64,000 nt of DNA from the NCBI GenBank assembly GCA_039033995.1, contig JBCCBP010000007.1, positions 39,436 to 103,435 of the forward strand, given 5' to 3'. A model generated the notes under the pieces. It ran no database searches, was not told where the DNA came from, and saw only the letters and a program-made list of their open reading frames with translations. The translations under genes were made by a program, and so were the position numbers. The first letter of the stretch is position 1, and each line of letters starts with the position of its first letter. Source of the DNA: CALBPI01 sp039033995. GTDB lineage: Bacteria > Pseudomonadota > Gammaproteobacteria > Steroidobacterales > Woeseiaceae. Shown here piece after piece: positions 27,701 to 34,208 of this stretch.

Positions 27701-28547
27701 AGCGGCCTATCTGGCAGCTGCTGCTGATGAGCCACCCGAGCAGAATTTCATTCGCAAGCACGCGCTCGCTTACCAGGCTGCGCACGATTGTTCGCTGGAG
27801 GTCGCGGCGTTACGCGTGTTCGGCAACGAGGAAGGTGCGTATGGCTCCAACGTCAATCACCTGGTCGAAAGTGGCCGTTGGGGTGAAGATGACGAGCTCG
27901 CCGATACCTACTCCCGTCGCAAAGGTTTTGCTTACGGTTGCGACGGCAGGCCGCAATCACAGGCTGCGTTGCTGACGAGCGCGCTGGCGGACGTCGAACT
28001 GACTTACCAGAACCTCGATTCGGTGGAGCTGGGCGTGACGACGGTCGACAACTACTTCGATACGCTCGGTGGTATTACTGGTGCCGTCAAACAAGCGCGC
28101 GACGGAGAAACGCCGCCGGTTTACATCGGTGATCAGACGCGCGGTGATGGCACGGTTCGCAGTTTGTCGGAACAGGTAGCGCTGGAAACAAGAACGCGCA
28201 TGCTGAACCCCAAATGGCACGAAGGCATGCTCGAACATGGTTATGAAGGCGTCCGTCAGATCGAAGTGCATATGACGAATACGCTCGGCTGGTCAGCCAC
28301 GACCGGTCAGGTGCAGCCTTGGGTCTACCAGAAGCTGACCGAGACATTCGTGCTCGACCAGCAGATGCGCGAACGTTTGGCTGAGCTGAACCCATCTGCT
28401 TCGAGTCGCTTCGCTCATCGCCTTTTGGAAGCCTCTGATCGGAATTTCTGGCAGCCCGACGACGATACGCTCGCCGCATTGGAGCAGGCGACAGAAGAGC
28501 TCGAAGACCGTCTTGAGGGCATCACCGTCGAGCCTGCGTCACCCTGA
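24777..28547 (+). CDS. bchH: Magnesium chelatase subunit H (BchH)
   Basis: Large porphyrin-binding subunit of magnesium chelatase, which with BchI and BchD inserts Mg into protoporphyrin IX at the start of bacteriochlorophyll synthesis. The N-terminal DUF3479 domain (residues about 15-170, with LFLEEHFQPIL, KPASGPIALLKKLRG and MLRRLPKLLRFIPGTAQD) distinguishes it from cobaltochelatase CobN. Then follow ALVSLTGFSLVGGPAYND-type residues, a Cys cluster (397, 400, 404, 418) as in purple-bacterial BchH, FGYEGDPMRLLFE, FGTHGALEFMPGKQTGL, LYAANNPSEG and the C-terminal GVTTVDNYFDTLGG. Length 1256 is normal and no key motif is missing. No other bch, puf or crt gene is in the window, so it stands alone. 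The start at 24777 has only a weak ribosome binding site. Confidence 0.9.
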   Translation: MGADGSLKTHQKTLRVVIVTMDTHLASATQNAAADLARESPGLRLTMHAASEWSASESKRSLCLADIEQADILIVTMLFLEEHFQPILDAIAAKRGQCDAVICAMSATEVTTLTQIGDFDMSKPASGPIALLKKLRGKPSSNETGGEAQMKMLRRLPKLLRFIPGTAQDVRAYFLTLQYWLGGSRENMANMVRYLAARYAGEATREIADRLDACAPPLEYPSVGVYHPRMELRIADHRHGLPAVKEPKGRVGLLLLRSYLLGGNAAHYDGVIAALEAQGLEVVPAFASGLDSRPAIEAFFVRDGQPIVDAIVSLTGFSLVGGPAYNDSAAASALLESLDVPYLAAHPVEFQTLDQWGGSERGLSPVESTIMVAIPELDGATNPLVFGGRAGAPGVTCEGCHHRCTFSADDNPQDMHSCPERALALAARVNKLVQLRRRGRANRKVALVIFNFPPNAGNAGTAAYLGVFESLLNTLRAMQDDGYAVEDLPEDADALREAIITGNADQYGADANVHATIDVDDHVRRETWLADIEAQWGPAPGKQQSNGQAIFVLGRSFGNVLVAVQPAFGYEGDPMRLLFEHGHTPTHAFSAFYRYLREDFAANAVLHFGTHGALEFMPGKQTGLSGACWPERMIGDLPNFYLYAANNPSEGAIAKRRAGATLISYLTPPVAQAGLYRGLQELRDSIDRWRGRGADDAPDTELLALIQSQAAELELAALEPAWSVDHADNTVAELLAALHELEYTLIPHGLHVVGEPPTPAERQDLLAAMADAGHGVIPSAESLHALVNQSLAPDAAARLAALPPSIDAAAMFEELARANALLSRDDEIHALLHALDGGFTAPAPGGDVLRTPSVLPTGRNLHGFDPFRIPSSYAVADGARQAQRLLDCHTAAGEGLPESIAMVLWGTDNLKSEGGPIAQALALMGAVPRFDSYGRIAGATLKPLQELGRPRIDVVMTLSGIFRDLMPLQIKLLAEAAYLAAAADEPPEQNFIRKHALAYQAAHDCSLEVAALRVFGNEEGAYGSNVNHLVESGRWGEDDELADTYSRRKGFAYGCDGRPQSQAALLTSALADVELTYQNLDSVELGVTTVDNYFDTLGGITGAVKQARDGETPPVYIGDQTRGDGTVRSLSEQVALETRTRMLNPKWHEGMLEHGYEGVRQIEVHMTNTLGWSATTGQVQPWVYQKLTETFVLDQQMRERLAELNPSASSRFAHRLLEASDRNFWQPDDDTLAALEQATEELEDRLEGITVEPASP

Positions 28548-28570
28548 CTTCCGCACCCTATGGCATCGCG

Positions 28571-28576
28571 TATACT
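28571..28576 (+). promoter_or_regulatory. -10-like TATACT, seven bases before a start codon
   Basis: TATACT followed by seven bases and then the ATG at 28584, with no ribosome binding site. This spacing would place the transcript start at the start codon. No good -35 is visible. Confidence 0.4.
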
Positions 28577-28583
28577 GCGCGCT

Positions 28584-29753
28584 ATGCCAGATCAAAAATA
28601 CGTTGAGCAAGCCGATCCGCTATCCATCGAGACCGATGTCGTGCAGGGTATGCAGCGTCATGACACCGCCACCGGGGCGGTCATGCCGGCCATACATCCG
28701 GCCACGACCTACGCGCGCGACGCCGACAATCAACTGCTGAATGCAGCGCACTGTTATACGCGCGACGAGAATCCAACCTATGACCTGCCCGAAACGATGC
28801 TGGCGCGTCTCGAGCGTGGTGCTGCTGCAATGCTGTTCTCGTCCGGTATGGCTGCGGGCGCGGCAGTGTTTCGCGCACTTAAGCCCGGTGATCATGTCGT
28901 CTTGCCAAGCGTTATGTATTTTGCGTTGCGCGACTGGGTGCACGCCTTTGCTGACACCTGGGGTCTTGCGGTCAGCGAATATACGCCAGGCGATAATGCC
29001 TCGTTGCAATCGGCGATCCGTGCGAATGCCACGCGTCTCGTTTGGCTCGAAACGCCGTCTAACCCGATGTGGCATATCACCGATATCGCCGCGGCAGCAG
29101 AGTTCTCGCACGCTGCTGGCGCGTTGCTTGCCGTGGACTCGACCGTGGCGACACCGGTCCATACGCAGCCACTGACACTGGGTGCGGATATCGTCATGCA
29201 TTCCGCGACCAAGGCTCTGAATGGCCATAGTGACGTGTTGGCAGGTGCCCTGGTGACGCGAGAGGTCACGAAGTTCTGGGGACGTATCGCAACAGAGCGC
29301 GGTCTTGGTGGCGCCATCCCGGGTCCTTTCGAAGCCTGGTTACTGCAGCGCGGCATGCGCACCTTATTCGTGCGTGTACAGCGCGCCAGCGCCAACGCCA
29401 GTGCGATCGCCCATCATTTTGACGGCCATCGCGCGCTGCGCGCGGTGTTGTATCCTGGTTTGCCGCACGCGCAGGGTCATGCGATCGCGCGCCGGCAAAT
29501 GCGCGACGGTTTTGGCGCCCTGCTATCGTTTCGGTTTTCCGGTGGACGTGCGGCTGCGCTGCGTGTACTCGGTCGGCTGCAGCGTTTCTCTCGGGCCACG
29601 TCGTTGGGCGGTGTCGAGAGTCTCGTGGAACATCGTGCGAGTGCCGAGAGCGGGACCAGCCCGGTGCCCGATGATCTGTTACGCTTTTCCATTGGTATCG
29701 AACGCGTCGAAGATTTGATCGCCGATCTCGAACACGCGCTCGACGCAGAATAG
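28584..29753 (+). CDS. Cys/Met metabolism PLP enzyme, cystathionine beta-lyase-like
   Basis: PLP-dependent transsulfuration-family enzyme. Signs: YTRDENPTYDLPETMLARLE, FSSGMAAGAAVFRAL at the cofactor phosphate site, WLETPSNPMW, VDSTVATPVHTQPLTLGADIVMHSATKAL in two parts with the PLP lysine at residue 210, GHSDVLAG, and SLGGVESLVEHRAS near the C-terminus. Cystathionine beta-lyase (MetC type), gamma-synthase and gamma-lyase cannot be separated with confidence from these motifs; sequence resembles beta-lyase. The ATG at 28584 lacks a ribosome binding site; an in-frame ATG at 28560 also lacks one. It follows bchH by 36 bp, but the -10-like site suggests its own promoter. Confidence 0.85.
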   Translation: MPDQKYVEQADPLSIETDVVQGMQRHDTATGAVMPAIHPATTYARDADNQLLNAAHCYTRDENPTYDLPETMLARLERGAAAMLFSSGMAAGAAVFRALKPGDHVVLPSVMYFALRDWVHAFADTWGLAVSEYTPGDNASLQSAIRANATRLVWLETPSNPMWHITDIAAAAEFSHAAGALLAVDSTVATPVHTQPLTLGADIVMHSATKALNGHSDVLAGALVTREVTKFWGRIATERGLGGAIPGPFEAWLLQRGMRTLFVRVQRASANASAIAHHFDGHRALRAVLYPGLPHAQGHAIARRQMRDGFGALLSFRFSGGRAAALRVLGRLQRFSRATSLGGVESLVEHRASAESGTSPVPDDLLRFSIGIERVEDLIADLEHALDAE

Positions 29754-29763
29754 GAAGAGTCCG

Positions 29764-31188
29764 TTGAATCTATATCCGAAGGTAACCGCCGACGTAAATG
29801 ACGCGCCCAAAGGTGCCCATATCGCTGCGCTGTTTGATTTCGACGGTACATTGATCTCGGGTTTTTCGGTGTTCTCGTTTTATCGTGCGCAGATTTTGCG
29901 CGGTGATTTCTCGCGCGAGCAATTGGTGCAACTGGCCTTGACCGGGGCTGGTTACGGCATGGGCAATCTCGGTTTTTCCGGTCTATTGGTGTCTGGTGCA
30001 CAGCTGATGGCCGGGCGCAGCGAGGCGGATTTCGATGCCCTTGGCAGTGAGGTCTTTGAAAAGCATCTCGCCAAGGTGTTGTACCCCGAAGCGCGCGCGT
30101 TGGTCGAAGCGCATCAGGCGCGTGGGCATACGGTCGCGATCGTGTCTTCGGCCACACGTTTTCAAGTGCAGGATGTGGCGGAGTCGTTGGGTATTGAGCA
30201 CATCCTGTGCAGCGAGCTCGAAACGCGAGATGGCGTTTTTACCGGCGATATTGTGCGCCCCACCTGCTATGGGGAGGGTAAGGTATTGGCGGCCGAGGGT
30301 CTGGCCGACGAACTCGGGCTCGATCTGGACAAGAGCTTTTTCTACACGGACAGCCACGAAGACCTGCCGTTGCTGGAGCGGGTTGGCAGACCTCGACCGC
30401 TGAACCCGAATCCTCAACTCGTCGAGAAGGCGGAGGAAAATGGCTGGCCGGTGCGTCGCTTCGCCAGTCGAGGTCGACCGCGTGCCAGTGATTTGCTGCG
30501 AACCGTCGCGGCGGCGGGCAGCATGTTGCCGTCGATGCTTGCCGGGCTGCCGATCTGGGCGCTGACCGGCTCGAAAACGCAGGGTCTGAATTTTTCGATG
30601 TCGTTGTTTGCCGATTTGGCGAGCGCACTGATCGGGCTGAACCTGGAAGTTGAGGGCGAGCACCATCTCTGGAGCCAGCGACCTGCTGTGTTCATTTTCA
30701 ATCACCAGAGTCAGGCGGACGTCGTGATTATCGCGCGCCTGTTACGACGTGATATTGCCGCCGTCGGTAAAAAAGAAATCGCCCGGGTCCCGGTGCTCGG
30801 CCGCATTATGCAGTTCGCTGGGACGGTGTTGATCGATCGCAGCAATCCGCAAAAGGCGATCGAGTCACTCAATGAGCTGGTGCGCACGATCAAGGTCGAG
30901 GGCAAGTCGGTTGCGATTGCGCCGGAAGGGACACGCACCGTGTCCAAGCATTTGGCGCCCTTCAAGAAAGGCGCGTTTCATCTGGCCATGAAAGCAGGTG
31001 TACCGATCGTGCCCATCGTGATTCGCAACGCGCTCGATGTTTCGCCTAAGGGTGACATGCTGATGCACCCGGCGACCGTCGCCGTTGAAGTCTTACCACC
31101 GATCGATACCAGCGACTGGCAGGAGAGCGAGCTGGAAATGCACATCGCTGATATTCGTCAACAATTTCAGGCGGTGCTCGATGAATAG
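29764..31188 (+). CDS. HAD-IB phosphatase fused to 1-acylglycerol-3-phosphate acyltransferase
   Basis: Two domains in one chain. Residues about 20-235 are a HAD-IB (SerB-like) hydrolase with FDFDGTLISGF (Asp25, Asp27), IVSSAT and FYTDSHEDLPLLE. Residues about 285-470 are a PlsC-type acyltransferase with NHQSQADVV (His314 of HX4D), KKEIARVPVLGRIM, IDRSNPQKAI and the APEGTRT phosphate-binding motif. Such fusions are known in actinobacteria and some proteobacteria; they plausibly acylate lysophosphatidate and hydrolyse a phosphate ester. Start is a TTG with GGAAGAG upstream, 10 bp after the lyase stop, so the two are probably cotranscribed. Confidence 0.87.
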   Translation: MNLYPKVTADVNDAPKGAHIAALFDFDGTLISGFSVFSFYRAQILRGDFSREQLVQLALTGAGYGMGNLGFSGLLVSGAQLMAGRSEADFDALGSEVFEKHLAKVLYPEARALVEAHQARGHTVAIVSSATRFQVQDVAESLGIEHILCSELETRDGVFTGDIVRPTCYGEGKVLAAEGLADELGLDLDKSFFYTDSHEDLPLLERVGRPRPLNPNPQLVEKAEENGWPVRRFASRGRPRASDLLRTVAAAGSMLPSMLAGLPIWALTGSKTQGLNFSMSLFADLASALIGLNLEVEGEHHLWSQRPAVFIFNHQSQADVVIIARLLRRDIAAVGKKEIARVPVLGRIMQFAGTVLIDRSNPQKAIESLNELVRTIKVEGKSVAIAPEGTRTVSKHLAPFKKGAFHLAMKAGVPIVPIVIRNALDVSPKGDMLMHPATVAVEVLPPIDTSDWQESELEMHIADIRQQFQAVLDE

Positions 31189-31233
31189 TGGACTATCGTA
31201 TTTAACGCACTGGCTGTTGCAGGTGGCCTATCG

Positions 31234-32052
31234 ATGACGCATCAGGAAGGATCTCTTGACAATGGCTTGTTCTGGCAATCCTGGCGGGCGGTTGATCAAC
31301 CAACCGCGATCGTCGTGATTGCACATGGACTTGCGGAACACAGTGCGCGCTATACGCACGTCGCCGCCGCATTGAACAATGCGGGTTTCGTTGTGTTCGC
31401 GCTCGATCACCTTGGCCACGGACGTTCTCCGGGCGCTCGATGCGTCGTCGAACGCTTTGAGCAGTATCTCGATGGTGTTGATGCGCTTTACGACGCCGCG
31501 AAGCGTGAGTTTGACCTGCCGGTACATATACTAGGGCACAGCATGGGTGGCTTGATTGCAGGACATACTTTGCTGCGCTATCCCGACCGGTATCAGTCTG
31601 CCGTTTTGACCGGCCCTGCCGTCGTCGCGCCGGAGCCGCCGCCCGCTTGGCAGGAGTTTATCGTCCGATTGTTGGCGCGTTGGGCGCCGACGTTGGGCGT
31701 CGTGGCGCTTGAGGGTGAAGCGATTAGCCGGGATGCGGACGTTGTGCAGCGCTACTTTGATGATCCGCTCGTCTACAACGGCAAGATTCCAGCGCGTCTC
31801 GCCGCTGAGTTATTCGATGCGATGACCGTGTTGCGTGACCATGCGCATGAGATTACGACGCCGCTGCTCGTCATGCATGGCAGCGCGGATCGGCTGACCG
31901 CTCCGCAAGGCGGAGAGCTATTGGTTGAGCGGGCCGCTAGCGCTCACAAGAAATTCTGGTTGGTGCCTGATGCTTACCACGAATTGTTCAACGAGCCTGA
32001 CCAGGCTGCCGCGATTGCCGCTATGTGTGATTGGTATAGCGCGCAAGGCTGA
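31234..32052 (+). CDS. Alpha/beta hydrolase, monoacylglycerol lipase-like
   Basis: Serine hydrolase resembling monoacylglycerol lipases and lysophospholipases. The oxyanion HGLAEHSARY segment near residue 31, LDHLGHGRSPG, the nucleophile GHSMGG (Ser103), the acid in MHGSADRLT, and the histidine in DAYHELFNEP complete the triad. Length 272 is usual. Cytoplasmic: no signal peptide. It follows the acyltransferase by 45 bp on the same strand, consistent with a small lipid-turnover operon. Confidence 0.85.
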   Translation: MTHQEGSLDNGLFWQSWRAVDQPTAIVVIAHGLAEHSARYTHVAAALNNAGFVVFALDHLGHGRSPGARCVVERFEQYLDGVDALYDAAKREFDLPVHILGHSMGGLIAGHTLLRYPDRYQSAVLTGPAVVAPEPPPAWQEFIVRLLARWAPTLGVVALEGEAISRDADVVQRYFDDPLVYNGKIPARLAAELFDAMTVLRDHAHEITTPLLVMHGSADRLTAPQGGELLVERAASAHKKFWLVPDAYHELFNEPDQAAAIAAMCDWYSAQG

Positions 32053-32220
32053 TACCCCACAAAATTCGTGCGTTTCTGGTGCTAGCGACTCTCGCGAACG
32101 ACGGGCGATGGGATCGCCGGCGTGTTTGCGCAGGGTCAAAAAATCAATCAATTGAGTATTTTTTTGGCGGGCGACGCTGTGGCGCTGTTCGATAGCGGTG
32201 AGCGCTGCGGCGGAATCGCA
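32053..32220. other. Gap between the lipase and nhaA
   Basis: 168 bp between convergent genes. No convincing gene or strong terminator hairpin is visible; a T/A-rich stretch lies near 32150-32167. Confidence 0.4.
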
Positions 32221-33399
32221 CTAGCCGGACTCGTTTGGCGCTTTTGCGCCACGCAAAACCAGGTATCCGGCGATACCAGAGACCAGCGAGCCAGCAATGA
32301 TGCCGATGCGCTCGTCAAACAGCAGGTTGACACCGGTCTCTTCGAACGCGAGAGAACCAATAAACAGGCTCATCGTAAAGCCGACCCCACATAGCAGTCC
32401 GGCGCCATAGATATGTCGCCACGTGACGCCTTCAGGTAGTCGCGCGATCTTAATCGCCACAGCCAGCAGGCACATACCCAACACACCCGCTTGTTTGCCC
32501 GCGACGAGCCCAAGGAAAATACCGAGTGGCACCGTGTGCACCATGCTATCGAGGCCACTGCCAGTCAGGTTGATGCCCGAGTTCGCAAACGCAAACACCG
32601 GCAACACGAAGAAACTCACTGTGCCGTGAATACTATGTTCCAGCGTTTTGGCAGGCGACTTGCCATACTCGTTTTCGCCGCGCAGTGGAATGAAGAAAGC
32701 GAGGACCACACCGGCCAGCGTCGCGTGCACGCCAGATTTCAACACCGCGACCCACATAACAGCACCGATGATTAGGTACGGCGTTGTACGCATCACGCCA
32801 CTGCGGTTGAACCAAAAGAGTACTGGCAAGCAGACCGCAGCGAAGGTCAAGGCTTTTGTCGATAACTCGCCGGAGTAAAACAGCGCGATGATCACGATCG
32901 CGGCGATGTCGTCGAAAATGGCGACTGAGACCAGGAACACCTTGAGTGTGACGGGTACGCGAGACCCGAGTAACGCAAGGATCGCGAGTGCGAAAGCGAT
33001 ATCGGTTGCCGCCGGAATCGCCCAGCCTTTCAGTGCAACCGGATCATCGATGTTGATGAAGTAATAGATTAGCGCCGGTATCGCCATGCCGCCGATTGCG
33101 CCGGCCGCGGGCAGGATAACTTCGCGCGGGTCGGACAAATGACCTTCTATCAGTTCACGCTTGAGCTCCAGGCCGATCATGAAAAAGAACACAGCCATCA
33201 GGCCATCGTTGATCCATAGCAATAATGGCTTTGCAATGCCGAAATCACCGACACGAATCTCGAACGGGAGCGTGATCAGCGCGTCATACCAGCTGCTGAG
33301 CGGCGTGTTGGCAATGATCATCGCGAGCAAGGCAGCGAGGAACAGCAAGATACCCGGGGCGGTCTTACTGGCAAGAAAATCAGCGGGCCAACGCGACAT
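32221..33399 (-). CDS. nhaA: Na+/H+ antiporter NhaA
   Basis: Inner-membrane antiporter that exports sodium in exchange for protons. About twelve membrane helices; conserved features include LLLWINDGLMAVFFFMIGLELKRE in two parts, PAATDIAFALAIL (equivalent of Asp133), the transport pair in AIFDDIAAI (Asp163/Asp164 of E. coli), GVHATLAGV and GVGFTMSLFIG. Length 392 is close to E. coli (388). The ATG at 33399 has GGAG eight bases before it and is preferred over the GTG at 33408. Monocistronic. Confidence 0.95.
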   Translation of the reverse strand: MSRWPADFLASKTAPGILLFLAALLAMIIANTPLSSWYDALITLPFEIRVGDFGIAKPLLLWINDGLMAVFFFMIGLELKRELIEGHLSDPREVILPAAGAIGGMAIPALIYYFINIDDPVALKGWAIPAATDIAFALAILALLGSRVPVTLKVFLVSVAIFDDIAAIVIIALFYSGELSTKALTFAAVCLPVLFWFNRSGVMRTTPYLIIGAVMWVAVLKSGVHATLAGVVLAFFIPLRGENEYGKSPAKTLEHSIHGTVSFFVLPVFAFANSGINLTGSGLDSMVHTVPLGIFLGLVAGKQAGVLGMCLLAVAIKIARLPEGVTWRHIYGAGLLCGVGFTMSLFIGSLAFEETGVNLLFDERIGIIAGSLVSGIAGYLVLRGAKAPNESG

Positions 33400-33560
33400 G
33401 TTGATCACTCCATGTGTAGAAATCGTCGAAGCCTATGATTGGCTAGATGTATACAATAGCAATGGTAGCTGCGGATAACGGCGCGCGCCTCCCGGTGCCC
33501 TTAGCGCTGATTTGACCAGAGCAAAACTGCCCATGCAGCCCGTCTACGCTGGCAGTCTTT

Positions 33561-34196
33561 TTAGCCAGCCAGCTTTTCCCGAGCAGCCTCGACGGTGATC
33601 TCGCCGGCTCCAAGCGCTTGCAAGACCTCAATAATCGCAGCAGCCTCTGTTTCGTCGATTTCACCGACATGCGCATTCAGTAACGTGCCATCCGGTGCGA
33701 CGATCAACGTGAACGGCAGCGCCATCAGATCGAGGCCGTAGGATGCAGCCGCCTGTAACGCCGCTTCTTCGCCAACGAGAATCGGGTAATTGAACTCGGC
33801 CTCATCCGCGTAGGCCCGCACCGCATCGAGCTCATCGAACGCGATCCCCAGTACTTGTAGATCCGCAACCGGCTGTTCTGCCTGCAAAGTCTTCAACAGC
33901 GGAATTTCGCGTCGACACGGTGCACACCAGGTCGCCCAGAAGTTGATCAGCCGGGTCTTTCCCTGCCAGTCCGTCAAAGTGTTGTCGCCCCCAGCGAGAT
34001 TCGGCAGACGCAATTCAGCTTGCTGATCGATGTCTGCGGCGGCTTGGGCCGCGGCGGCCCGAGCCTGCGTTTCGATAGCGCCAGGGCGTGCGATCGTTTC
34101 CGGGTCCGGTGCGCCGGCGAGTTGGTAACTCGTCAGAAAGCCGAGGCCTGCCGCCGTCGTTAGCACGACGACATAAAGAATAATTTTGTAGCTCAT
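33561..34196 (-). CDS. TlpA/ResA-like membrane-anchored thioredoxin
   Basis: Periplasmic thioredoxin-fold protein held by one N-terminal helix (residues about 4-26). The redox motif is NFWATWCAPCRREIPLL; GIAFDE, ALPFTLIVAPDGTLLNAHVGE fit the TlpA/ResA/DsbE group. Likely reduced by the neighbouring DsbD and used for cytochrome c maturation or periplasmic thiol repair. The start at 34196 is only seven bases after the dsbD stop. It lacks a ribosome binding site but has a perfect TATAAT six bases upstream, so it may have its own promoter. Confidence 0.85.
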   Translation of the reverse strand: MSYKIILYVVVLTTAAGLGFLTSYQLAGAPDPETIARPGAIETQARAAAAQAAADIDQQAELRLPNLAGGDNTLTDWQGKTRLINFWATWCAPCRREIPLLKTLQAEQPVADLQVLGIAFDELDAVRAYADEAEFNYPILVGEEAALQAAASYGLDLMALPFTLIVAPDGTLLNAHVGEIDETEAAAIIEVLQALGAGEITVEAAREKLAG

Positions 34197-34202
34197 CGCG
34201 CG

Positions 34203-34208
34203 ATTATA
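34203..34208 (-). promoter_or_regulatory. Perfect TATAAT spanning the dsbD stop codon
   Basis: On the minus strand TATAAT is followed by CGCGCG and then the ATG of the thioredoxin gene. The dsbD stop codon TAA lies within the hexamer. No good -35 is seen. Confidence 0.45.
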
